Shown: positions 1 to 5,464, numbered from the stretch's first letter. The stretch is DNA of 6,305 bases from Desulfobacterales bacterium (GCA_030668505.1 DAOUTV010000111.1:1-6305), one strand, 5' to 3'. Notes: generated by a model from the letters alone, not told the origin. Program-made: numbers and translations.

Positions 1-1116
1 ATACGGCTTGCTATCTGGGCAGTGATATTGAAGTACTCCTTCGCTGCTCTAAAGAGCACAGCAAACGGCAAGCTGATTCCACCAAAGGTAGATTTACAGA
101 CAATCTCCGACGACTTTGAAGTAGTTTTCAAGCAAATCGGCATCTATGTAATAATAGGATTCGCGTTTTTTAAGGTGGCGCAGATAGCGGGAATTTTTGT
201 GGGGTTTTTATTCCTTGGCGTGGCAATTCTCTCTATCCCTTCAATGGTTATCGTCCTTGTGGCGACCAACAGCCTTTTGCATGCTATTAATCCCATGATC
301 TTTGCCAGGATGGCGTGGAGGATCGGATGGGGATACCTTCTCATGTGCATTTTTCTGGCCTTATTGGGGGCCGCACCTGCTGTCCTCGGGCGATACATAA
401 TAGTTTTCCTGCCTGATATTTTGCACGGATTTCTTTTTACTATGGCTAAGAGCTTTTACACTATAATTTCCTATCATCTGATGGGGTATGTTATTTTCCA
501 ATATCACGAAGAGATAGGATATGAAGTTGACCTGGATGAGGAGGAAGTATCCTTAGACAAAACGACGTCCGAACGAAATGTAGAAAATGAACTGCTGAAT
601 AAAATCGATATTCTTGTCAAAGAAGGAAAACTCGATGAAGCAATATCTTTGATAAAAGATGAGACCGGGGGAGTTATTTCTGATCTGAATCTGGCTGAAC
701 GCTACTTCAATCTTCTCAAAATCAAGCAACTAACCCCAGAAATGTTGAAGCATGGTGAAGTATATTTGGAGCTTCTTGCAAAAGAAGATCAAAGGGATAA
801 ATTATGCGAAGTGTATTTAGAGTGTATATCAAAGAAGCCGGAACTCACAATCTCTTCTCCTACGACCTTTAAAGTGGCGAGCTGCCTGAATGAAGCAGGA
901 AATCCAAAAGGAGCCATTGTAGCTTATAACAGATTTATCAAGGCGAATCCCAAAAACCCTTTGATTCCCAAGGCCTATTTTCTTGCGGCGAACGTGATCA
1001 ATGAAAAACTGAAGAACCCGCGCAAGGCAATTGGGATACTCAAAGGTCTGATTAAAACATACCCGAATCACGAGATTGTCCCTTACGTGCAAAACTATAT
1101 CAAACAAATGAGGTAG
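1..1116 (+). CDS. Polytopic membrane protein with C-terminal TPR-like region (5' end outside window)
   Basis: The frame is open from base 1, so the true start lies upstream; the GTG at 22 is only the first in-window start. Counting from that GTG, residues about 39-160 hold four to five hydrophobic segments (about 39-70, 73-90, 102-122, 133-160), typical of an inner-membrane protein. An acidic linker follows (DLDEEE, about 170-175), then a soluble helical part. Within it, residues 283-345 look like TPR or Tol-Pal/YbgF-type repeats (FKVASCLNEAGNPKGAIVAY, then AIGILKGLIKTYPNH), which usually mediate protein-protein contacts. The membrane part loosely resembles DUF4013-type domains; I do not recognise a function. 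The last two codons plus stop (ATG AGG TAG) span the junction with a mobile element starting at 1113, so the natural C-terminus was probably ...QMSIF. No separate terminator is visible. Confidence 0.85.
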   Translation: MRLAIWAVILKYSFAALKSTANGKLIPPKVDLQTISDDFEVVFKQIGIYVIIGFAFFKVAQIAGIFVGFLFLGVAILSIPSMVIVLVATNSLLHAINPMIFARMAWRIGWGYLLMCIFLALLGAAPAVLGRYIIVFLPDILHGFLFTMAKSFYTIISYHLMGYVIFQYHEEIGYEVDLDEEEVSLDKTTSERNVENELLNKIDILVKEGKLDEAISLIKDETGGVISDLNLAERYFNLLKIKQLTPEMLKHGEVYLELLAKEDQRDKLCEVYLECISKKPELTISSPTTFKVASCLNEAGNPKGAIVAYNRFIKANPKNPLIPKAYFLAANVINEKLKNPRKAIGILKGLIKTYPNHEIVPYVQNYIKQMR

Positions 1117-1319
1117 GCGTTCACGGGTTCAAAGGTTCAGGGGTTCAAGGTTTCATTCTCGTCCTTGGCCTGCGTTTGGGATGCGTATTTATGAGAAAAG
1201 CATCAGTTTCGTCAGGCCTAATCCAAAATTTAGAGCAAATCGGCAATTACTTGGGCAAATGAACGTTTTTAATCCCGCTCTTAGCGGGAAACGTTGAACC
1301 TTGAACCTATGAACGGTTA
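1113..1319. mobile_element. MITE-like non-autonomous element, copy A (207 bp)
   Basis: The left end (from 1113, GTAGGCGTTCACGGGTTC) and right end (to 1319, ...GAACCTATGAACGGTTA) are imperfect terminal inverted repeats. Bases 1118-1152 are identical over 35 nt to 3246-3280 in copy B, and interior blocks (GCGTATTTATG, GGCAATTA) also align, so the two are diverged members of one family. Subterminal GGTTCA motifs repeat three times at the left and as TGAACC at the right, as expected for transposase-binding sites. The flanks ACAAATGAG (1104-1112) and CCAAATGAG (1320-1328) match at 8 of 9 bases, consistent with an aged target-site duplication. A GC hairpin (TCCCGCT / AGCGGGA, 1273-1289) lies near the right end. 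No transposase is encoded, so movement would need one in trans. Confidence 0.85.
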
Positions 1320-1411
1320 CCAAATGAGCATATTTTAGTGTCTGAACAAAAACTAGGAATTACAAACCCTAACGTTGCATAAAATTTGAGTTCAAAACGG
1401 TATAGATTGGG

Positions 1412-1436
1412 TCAGTCCCGCTAAAGGCGGGATTGA
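1412..1436. repeat. GC-rich hairpin inside the second element
   Basis: TCAGTCCCGC (1412-1421) pairs with GCGGGATTGA (1427-1436) around the 5-nt loop TAAAG, with one G-T wobble. It closely resembles the hairpin at 1273-1289 in the neighbouring, unrelated element, suggesting a separate small palindromic repeat carried by both. It is not followed by a T-run on either strand, so it is not called as a terminator. Confidence 0.6.
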
Positions 1437-1439
1437 TCG

Positions 1440-1485
1440 TTTTCAAGGACGAAAGCGTATTGAACATACGGTGAGGTCTTGAAAA
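1440..1485. repeat. Nested double hairpin inside the second element
   Basis: TTTTCAAGGAC (1440-1450) pairs with GTCTTGAAAA (1476-1485), with one bulged G, enclosing a second stem CGTAT / ATACG (1456-1460 with 1466-1470). This nested design is more elaborate than expected of an ordinary spacer and could form in RNA or as a cruciform. No promoter for it is obvious; it is probably part of the repeat family's core. Confidence 0.5.
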
Positions 1486-1606
1486 TGGGCAATCGTTTCT
1501 TGATGGCCTGATATAGAGCGAGCGAAGTGTTTTTGGACCAAATATTTCTGTAACGTTAGGGTTTACATCTCTCTGCTTCGTTATATTGCAGGCGCGCCTG
1601 TTTTCC

Positions 1607-1927
1607 TCATCGAATTACCGATTTCTCCGTCGCCTCCAGCCGGGTAATCCTCATTCTCTCCCGGTCAAGCATCTCATCTGCCTGGGGCTTGATCTCGGTT
1701 CTCCAGTATTCGCTTTCATAGACTTCTTTGTAAAGCCGTTCGGCCTCCTCTTCACTTTCGAAGCGGCGTATCCAGACGTAAAGGTCAGGTTCGTCCACGG
1801 CCACAAAACTGCCGACGGCCACCATTCCTTTGGACATCTGGAATGGAATGATTTTCTCCTCCATCAATTTGACCCAACGCTCTCGCTTTTCGTCCTTGAT
1901 TCGATACTCGCGAAGCTCAAAAAACAT
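1607..1927 (-). CDS. NIPSNAP family protein
   Basis: This 106-residue protein has the typical NIPSNAP pattern: an N-terminal strand (FELREYRI, 3-10), a helix with W18 leading to MEEKIIPFQ (22-30), the GMVAVGSFVA strand (34-43), DLYVWIRRFESEEEAERLY (48-66), then VYESEYW and MLDRERMRITRL. These features predict a dimeric alpha/beta-barrel (ferredoxin-like) fold of about 100 residues, so the protein is one complete domain with no signal peptide or membrane segment. The biochemical role of bacterial NIPSNAPs is poorly defined. The ATG is preceded by the near-perfect Shine-Dalgarno AGGAGGT at the right spacing. The gene lies 34 bp downstream of the acyl-CoA dehydrogenase on the same strand and is probably co-transcribed, suggesting a role in acyl-CoA metabolism; that link is inference. 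Confidence 0.9.
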   Translation of the reverse strand: MFFELREYRIKDEKRERWVKLMEEKIIPFQMSKGMVAVGSFVAVDEPDLYVWIRRFESEEEAERLYKEVYESEYWRTEIKPQADEMLDRERMRITRLEATEKSVIR

Positions 1928-1961
1928 GTCTTTTACCTCCTGAAATTTCTTAAAGCACCCT

Positions 1962-3125
1962 TCACCGGTTTGCTTTTCTGTAACCTAAGGCATCGGTAGC
2001 AATGATCATTTTTTGGATGTTGGCAGACCCTTCAAGTATCTGGTAGAGTTTTGCTTCACGAAAAAGCCTTTCCACGGGATATTCACTGGAATAACCGTAG
2101 GCCCCAAGTATCCTAAGCGCACCGTCTGCCACCCTTGAGGCCACATCACATGAATAGTATTTGGCCATGACCGTCTCCAGGACATTACCATGATTTCCGG
2201 CATCCTTTTGCACCGCACATTTGTAAACCATTAAGCGGGCGGCCTCTGTTTCCACGATCATCCGGGCCAGCTCTTCCTGAACCATCTGGAATTTTCCTAT
2301 TGGTCTGCCGAACTGTTCTCTTTCATTGGCATATTTCTTCGCCTCATCGATCAAACCATGGCTCACGCCCACAGCGCCAGCAGCGGCCGTCAACCTTGTA
2401 TTGTTCAGCCCTGACATTACACACTCAAAACCCCTGCCCTCCTCCCCGCCAAGCAAATTTTCCTCTGGAACCTCAACATCATCAAAAAAAAGTTCTCCGG
2501 TCGGACACGCATTCCACCCCATTTTGGTAGCCGTCGGCCCTGTACTGACACCTCTGGAATGCATATCTACGATGAACCCTGACATGCCTTTATATTTTTT
2601 TGTGGGATCAGTGTATGCGTAAATCACTCCCACATCCGCCACTTGAGCATAGGTGATCCAATTCTTTGAACCTGTCAGGATATATTTATTGCCCTTTTTT
2701 ACTGCCCTGGTCTTCATAGAACTAACATCTGATCCAGCGTTTGCTTCGGTAATTCCTATGCACCCCAAGTGCTCGGCGCTTACGAGCTTAGGAATATATT
2801 TCTTCTTCTGTTCGTCGGTTCCGAATTGGAAAACCTCTCTGGCCGTTCCCATGGTTTGCATGTTGAAGGCCGCACGGAGAGAGCCGCTAACCCTGGATAT
2901 CTCTTCAGTCACCACTGTATGCGCTAAAAAACCAAGATTAGAGCCCCCATATTCCTCTGGGATGGGGCACCCAAAAAAACCTAATTCTCCCATCTTATTG
3001 ATAATATCTCTTTGAAAAGTATGGTTCTCTTCATCTTCAGCTACCCTTGGTGTTATTTCATTCTGTGTAAATTTACGGGCCATTTCCTGGATGGCCTTAA
3101 TCTCTTCACTGAGCTCGAAATCCAT
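1962..3125 (-). CDS. Acyl-CoA dehydrogenase, glutaryl-CoA-dehydrogenase-like
   Basis: A full-length 387-residue FAD-dependent acyl-CoA dehydrogenase, expected in the cytoplasm to make an alpha,beta-unsaturated acyl-CoA and pass electrons to ETF. The helical N-terminal domain is followed by the family signature GITEANAGSDVSS (124-136), the beta domain (about 125-235), the C-terminal bundle with ANEREQFGRPI (266-276), and the second signature ILGAYGYSSEYPVERLFRE (339-357). E365 in ILEGSANIQK is the expected catalytic base. R84 (GSLRAAFNMQ) aligns by eye with the carboxylate-binding arginine of glutaryl-CoA dehydrogenases, suggesting a dicarboxylic or related acyl-CoA. The residue before the catalytic Glu is Leu, whereas decarboxylating enzymes have Tyr and the non-decarboxylating Desulfococcus type has Val. 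The substrate is therefore open; a benzylsuccinyl- or cyclic acyl-CoA is also possible. The start follows AAGGAG at 6 nt. It is first in a likely operon with the NIPSNAP gene. Confidence 0.92.
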   Translation of the reverse strand: MDFELSEEIKAIQEMARKFTQNEITPRVAEDEENHTFQRDIINKMGELGFFGCPIPEEYGGSNLGFLAHTVVTEEISRVSGSLRAAFNMQTMGTAREVFQFGTDEQKKKYIPKLVSAEHLGCIGITEANAGSDVSSMKTRAVKKGNKYILTGSKNWITYAQVADVGVIYAYTDPTKKYKGMSGFIVDMHSRGVSTGPTATKMGWNACPTGELFFDDVEVPEENLLGGEEGRGFECVMSGLNNTRLTAAAGAVGVSHGLIDEAKKYANEREQFGRPIGKFQMVQEELARMIVETEAARLMVYKCAVQKDAGNHGNVLETVMAKYYSCDVASRVADGALRILGAYGYSSEYPVERLFREAKLYQILEGSANIQKMIIATDALGYRKANR

Positions 3126-3158
3126 ATTTGTCTCCTTTTCTACCCTTCCCCCTCCAGC

Positions 3159-3185
3159 ATTCTATCACCTCTCAGACCAACTCAA
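3159..3185 (-). promoter_or_regulatory. Weak candidate promoter for the dehydrogenase-NIPSNAP unit
   Basis: On the minus strand, TTGAGT (3180-3185) and TAGAAT (3159-3164) resemble -35 and -10 boxes, but the spacer is only 15 bp, so this is marginal. The hexamer GAGGTG occurs three times on the minus strand nearby (3166-3171, 3216-3221, 3226-3231) and could be regulator half-sites. The rest of 3126-3240 shows nothing clear. Confidence 0.28.
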
Positions 3186-3231
3186 TCGAGACCGACTGCG
3201 ACCTTACATTTATTACACCTCTTTGCACCTC

Positions 3232-3240
3232 TGAATAATT
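3232..3240. repeat. Target-site duplication of copy B, left side
   Basis: TGAATAATT directly abuts the left end of the element starting at 3241. The identical nonamer abuts its right end at 3582-3590, and the same word is not part of the inverted repeats. A perfect 9-bp duplication is strong evidence for insertion by transposition. Confidence 0.88.
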
Positions 3241-3581
3241 GTAACCGTTCACGGGTTCAAAGGTTCAGGGGTTCAAGGTTGCATTTTTGTCCCCGGAGTC
3301 CATTTTGGAGGCGTATTTATGTGAGTAGCGCCTGGCTTCGTCATTCCCAATCTGAAAATTGGCGGCGCATTGGCAATTATTTGGCAAAACCTGCATTTTT
3401 TACGAAAACTTCGGGTCTTCAATTTTATCCTTGTCCCTAACCCTCGTATCTGACTCCACAAGATAGAGTCACCTTTGTGATCAAACTGGCAGCTTTGGCT
3501 GCCAGAGGCGGCGCTGAACGTTGAACCCTGTCGAAGATCCCGTCTGAAGCGAAGCGGAAGCGGGGAACCTGTGAACGGTTA
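3241..3581. mobile_element. MITE-like non-autonomous element, copy B (341 bp)
   Basis: The terminal inverted repeats are GTAACCGTTCACGGGTTC (from 3241) and GAACCTGTGAACGGTTA (to 3581). They are bounded by a perfect TGAATAATT duplication on each side. The element shares a 35-nt identical left block and several interior blocks with copy A at 1113-1319. It is 134 bp longer because of extra interior sequence rich in small palindromes: TGACTC/GAGTCA (3451-3471), a perfect 8-bp stem CTGGCAGC/GCTGCCAG with a TTTG loop (3486-3505), and an added palindromic stretch around 3536-3564 that splits the right arm. No credible transposase frame is present. The insertion lies 115 bp upstream of the acyl-CoA dehydrogenase start and may have separated that gene from older upstream control sequence. 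Confidence 0.88.
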
Positions 3582-3652
3582 TGAATAATTTGTGCCCACA
3601 TTCAGGACAGATATATTTGCGCACAATCTCTTAACCCGAATGGATTGTCTGA
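3582..3652. other. Right target duplication plus spacer with no recognised feature
   Basis: The first nine bases (3582-3590) are the right-hand TGAATAATT duplication of copy B. From 3591 to 3652 I see no gene, hairpin or promoter. Joining the two sides of the insertion would restore a short plus-strand frame ending in a CPHSGQIYLR-like sequence, too short and unsupported to call. Confidence 0.5.
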
Positions 3653-3733
3653 ATAGATTATTTTATTAGCGCTTGTATATTTTTCCAATTTTGAGTGAAT
3701 GTCAATGCATAAGGCGGAAGGCGGAAGGCAGGT
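3653..3733. repeat. Long direct repeat flanking the NTase cassette, copy 1
   Basis: Bases 3653-3710 match 5207-5264 over 58 nt with two adjacent mismatches (GC against CA in TTAGCGCTTGT / TTAGCCATTGT). After a short variable stretch both copies share GAAGGCAGGT (3724-3733 and 5271-5280). Copy 1 carries a short tandem array of the heptamer AAGGCGG (three units, the last imperfect, 3711-3731) where copy 2 has a different, shorter sequence. The two repeats enclose exactly the two-gene minus-strand cassette. Confidence 0.9.
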
Positions 3734-3744
3734 GTTGAATGGTG

Positions 3745-3884
3745 GAAGTTAGGTGCTTGGCACTGGGTGCTGGTTTCTGGAAAGACTGGGCGAGAATTTA
3801 CGAGGCACTTATGTTTTTATGCGTTGTTTCTCTCACTTTTTTAAGTTTTATCTTTTTCAGACAACGCCGCTCGGTGCCTAACTT
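3745..3884. repeat. Imperfect inverted-repeat block downstream of the NTase gene
   Basis: AAGTTAGG (3746-3753) and CCTAACTT (3878-3885) are outer inverted arms, extended by partly matching GTGC/GTGCC sequence. Inside, GCGTTGT (3821-3827) and ACAACGC (3861-3867) form a second pair. The right arm stops just before the NTase stop codon. It could be another degenerate MITE-like repeat; there is no GC stem followed by T-run to support a terminator. Confidence 0.4.
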
Positions 3885-3886
3885 TC

Positions 3887-4594
3887 TCAATTACTGCCAA
3901 GTTCAACAATTTTTTTGATTCTCTCCATAATGATTGATCGCCGACCCTGGCTTGCATGATCGGGCAATAGGTGACCCGGCAATGCCTCCAGAAATAATTC
4001 ATCTTCCAAAAACCCCTGCAATGATTTAATGATGAAATCCTTCAGTTCCGCTTCTGAGTTTTTGATATCCTCTAATATCTCGACGCGTCCGTTAATGAAG
4101 TTGATGATGTCCTCCATATCATGGCTTGCGAGATAATCTCCTCTTCCGCGACCAAAGAATGCATCGAGCTTCGTCCCTAAAAAATATGGAGCCGTGACGA
4201 TTTGAATTTCCAAATTTGGTTCTAATTCAATTGTTACTGAATTTTTTATTGCCGGCAGATACCATCTATTCGAGAAACCGAGGATATTCTCATCTGTCGG
4301 CATTACATCAACAATAACGTCGTTGATGTACCAGCGACAAATCGGATCATCTTTTTGCATTTTCTGGAAAAAGCCTAATTCTCTTAGCGTTTTTTCCAGC
4401 CGATGATAGTCCGCTCTCGAAGCAACTTCGACAATTATATCGACATCTTTTGTTGTTCTTATTTCAGGTTCTGCTTTGTCTGTTATATGGAAACCTGTTG
4501 CAGATCCACCAAGAAAAACCACTTTATGCCTGAGCGGGCCAAGCCTTTCGGCAACTTGCTTTATCATCTCTGCGTGAATCGAATGTTGCTTCAT
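3887..4594 (-). CDS. Nucleotidyltransferase-fold protein (AbiEii-like, putative toxin)
   Basis: This 235-residue protein has the signature of the polymerase-beta/MNT nucleotidyltransferase superfamily. GGSAT (29-33) is followed by KDVDIIV (49-55), giving the metal-binding pair D50 and D52, and VDVMP (95-99) supplies the third aspartate, D96. Further on, TKLDAFFGRGRGDYLASHDMED (141-162) resembles the K...R..D..D motif of AbiEii-type toxins. The C-terminal about 70 residues are helical. All three acidic residues are intact, so it is probably an active transferase; the target (tRNA, protein or nucleotide) cannot be read from sequence. It lies 10 bp after the winged-helix gene. No clear Shine-Dalgarno precedes either the chosen ATG or Met10, suggesting translational coupling. 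An antibiotic nucleotidyltransferase-like role is possible but less likely given the partner. Confidence 0.8.
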   Translation of the reverse strand: MKQHSIHAEMIKQVAERLGPLRHKVVFLGGSATGFHITDKAEPEIRTTKDVDIIVEVASRADYHRLEKTLRELGFFQKMQKDDPICRWYINDVIVDVMPTDENILGFSNRWYLPAIKNSVTIELEPNLEIQIVTAPYFLGTKLDAFFGRGRGDYLASHDMEDIINFINGRVEILEDIKNSEAELKDFIIKSLQGFLEDELFLEALPGHLLPDHASQGRRSIIMERIKKIVELGSN

Positions 4595-4604
4595 GTTTTT
4601 TACA

Positions 4605-5111
4605 TTACGAAATCCTTGATTGGATCTCTTTTATGGCAATTTTTCTTTCACGAGCCCTTCCATCGCGGATGGCATCGACGAGAGCAAGTAATTCATAGAG
4701 TTTTGGATCGACTTTACAGGCATGGGGAACCGAGCTGTAGAGAGGGGAAAATTCATAACCACGCACTTGCCCTTCCAGGTCGGGCCAAACCGGCGGCGGC
4801 TCATCGGGTTGCGTGATAACCTCTCTTAAAGGCTGGGCAGCATAACTTGTTGGTATTCCTCGAGTAATACCACCGCGATCAGGAGGGTACGCATATTTAA
4901 CACCATGTATTAAGAATTCGAGTAAATTGCTTTTAATAGGAATTTTTCTGTGCATGTCCATTAGTCTGGCAGCAACGGCGCGCTTGACTCCGGCATGCAC
5001 TTCAGAGGCACTCATATACAGCTCATGTGATAGCGCCGGATAAGACCACTCAGAGCCATCCCAGACTACCAGCTTTAACATAATAAAGATATCTTGTGGT
5101 TTTAATATCAT
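4605..5111 (-). CDS. Winged-helix DNA-binding protein, putative antitoxin/regulator of the NTase
   Basis: The N-terminal half of this 168-residue protein is a helix-turn-helix/winged-helix domain: LKPQDIFIMLKLVVWDGSEW (3-22), then YPALSHELYMSASEVHAGVK (24-43) as the HTH, followed by a wing-like segment. A distinctive middle stretch, EFLIHGVKYAYPPDRGGITRG (65-85), is of a kind I associate with small regulators encoded beside nucleotidyltransferases. Residues 104-115 are proline-rich and the end is a charged helix (LLALVDAIRDGRARERKIAI). It is first in a two-gene unit, 10 bp before the NTase. This is the order of AbiEi/AbiEii modules, although it lacks an obvious AbiEi-type C-terminal domain. 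I infer DNA binding and autoregulation; direct neutralisation of the NTase is speculative. The ATG at 5111 has no Shine-Dalgarno but a promoter fits immediately upstream. Confidence 0.75.
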   Translation of the reverse strand: MILKPQDIFIMLKLVVWDGSEWSYPALSHELYMSASEVHAGVKRAVAARLMDMHRKIPIKSNLLEFLIHGVKYAYPPDRGGITRGIPTSYAAQPLREVITQPDEPPPVWPDLEGQVRGYEFSPLYSSVPHACKVDPKLYELLALVDAIRDGRARERKIAIKEIQSRIS

Positions 5112-5117
5112 GGGCTT

Positions 5118-5146
5118 ATTCTATTCCCGAATCGCGAATTACGCAA
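5118..5146 (-). promoter_or_regulatory. Candidate sigma70 promoter of the NTase cassette, possibly leaderless
   Basis: On the minus strand, TTGCGT (5141-5146) and TAGAAT (5118-5123) are separated by exactly 17 bp. The -10 box matches consensus at five of six positions; the -35 matches only at TTG plus chance. The -10 ends six bases before the ATG at 5111, so transcription would begin at or next to the start codon, which fits the missing Shine-Dalgarno. The palindrome TCGCGA (5132-5137) in the spacer could be an operator. Confidence 0.45.
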
Positions 5147-5206
5147 GGATTATTTTTCAACTTTGTCATTTTAGGGAGAGTTTGTGACCAACTCCTTTTT
5201 TCTTGT

Positions 5207-5280
5207 ATAGATTATTTTATTAGCCATTGTATATTTTTCCAATTTTGAGTGAATGTCAATGCATATGACTGAAGGCAGGT
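5207..5280. repeat. Long direct repeat flanking the NTase cassette, copy 2
   Basis: This is the partner of 3653-3733, in the same orientation: 56 of 58 bases identical over 5207-5264, then GAAGGCAGGT at 5271-5280. It sits upstream of the winged-helix gene's promoter. The sequence between it and that promoter (5147-5206) has no recognised feature. Confidence 0.9.
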
Positions 5281-5282
5281 AC

Positions 5283-5430
5283 AAGGAGGCTGTCCGAGAA
5301 TGGCTATTTTTCCCAATCTCTACGTCAGACTCAAATTATAATCCTCGAAATACTTCAATGTATTCCTGCGGTTAAAATTTTCGCCTTCCTTGATCTTGGA
5401 AAAAATTTCTCATTCTCAGACACCCTCCTA
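5283..5430. mobile_element. MITE-like element with about 20-bp terminal inverted repeats
   Basis: The left end AAGGAGGCTGTCCGAGAATG (5283-5302) matches the reverse complement of the right end (5411-5430) at 17 of 20 positions. The interior is AT-rich and holds a small stem AATAC/GTATT. At about 148 bp it cannot encode a transposase. The GGCTGTCCGAGAATG-type end looks like an insertion-sequence terminus, so it may be an internally deleted IS relic. I could not find a convincing target-site duplication. It almost abuts the direct repeat ending at 5280. Confidence 0.7.
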
Positions 5431-5464
5431 GGTGACATTCCCTCGGTTATGTTCTCATTTGAAA

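Larger units (their letters stand above)
1361..1567. mobile_element. Second MITE-like element, long imperfect inverted repeat
   Basis: AAACCCTAACGTT (1364-1376) and AACGTTAGGGTTT (1552-1564) are a perfect 13-nt inverted repeat about 175 bp apart. The complementarity continues inward with mismatches for about 40 bp (1361-1400 against 1528-1567), so the whole block could fold into one long arm. TACA occurs directly on both outer sides (1361-1364 and 1564-1567) and may be a 4-bp target duplication. The ends are unrelated to the element at 1113-1319. No protein-coding frame of note lies inside. With the preceding element it accounts for most of the gap between the membrane-protein gene and the NIPSNAP gene; the remaining 1568-1606 shows only the 12-bp palindrome CAGGCGCGCCTG at 1589-1600, without a T-run on the minus strand, so I do not call a terminator. 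Confidence 0.65.

Noticed and set aside
1589..1600. CAGGCGCGCCTG as a terminator for the dehydrogenase-NIPSNAP unit
   Set aside because: The stem would have only about four pairs with a loop, and on the minus strand it is followed by CAATATAAC rather than a T-run.
1586..1999. A 137-codon plus-strand open frame
   Set aside because: It lies antisense to the NIPSNAP gene and the end of the dehydrogenase, both clearly real with Shine-Dalgarno sites; its translation shows no family features.
2300..3015. Several plus-strand open frames across the dehydrogenase, and a minus-strand shadow at 2006-2218
   Set aside because: They are frames opposite or overlapping a full-length, motif-complete acyl-CoA dehydrogenase and have low-complexity, Pro/Ser-rich translations.
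3012..3461. Open frames running through the MITE copy B on both strands
   Set aside because: They cross the target-site duplication and terminal repeat; no transposase or other recognisable features, and no ribosome site.
1113..3581. The repeated blocks as a CRISPR array
   Set aside because: There are only two long, diverged copies nearly 2 kb apart with inverted ends and target duplications; no regular short repeats and spacers.
3195..3640. A broken gene encoding a zinc-ribbon-like tail (PLNNLCPHSGQIYLR), restored if copy B is removed
   Set aside because: The rejoined frame is short, only one Cys of a CPxCG-like knuckle is present, and the upstream residues look non-coding.
3758..3774. Possible sigma54 promoter starting TGGCAC
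   Set aside because: The -12 part reads GCTGG rather than TTGCA/T at the required spacing, and there is no gene on the plus strand downstream.
4403..4816. A 137-codon plus-strand frame across the NTase/winged-helix junction
   Set aside because: Antisense to two motif-bearing genes; no features of its own.
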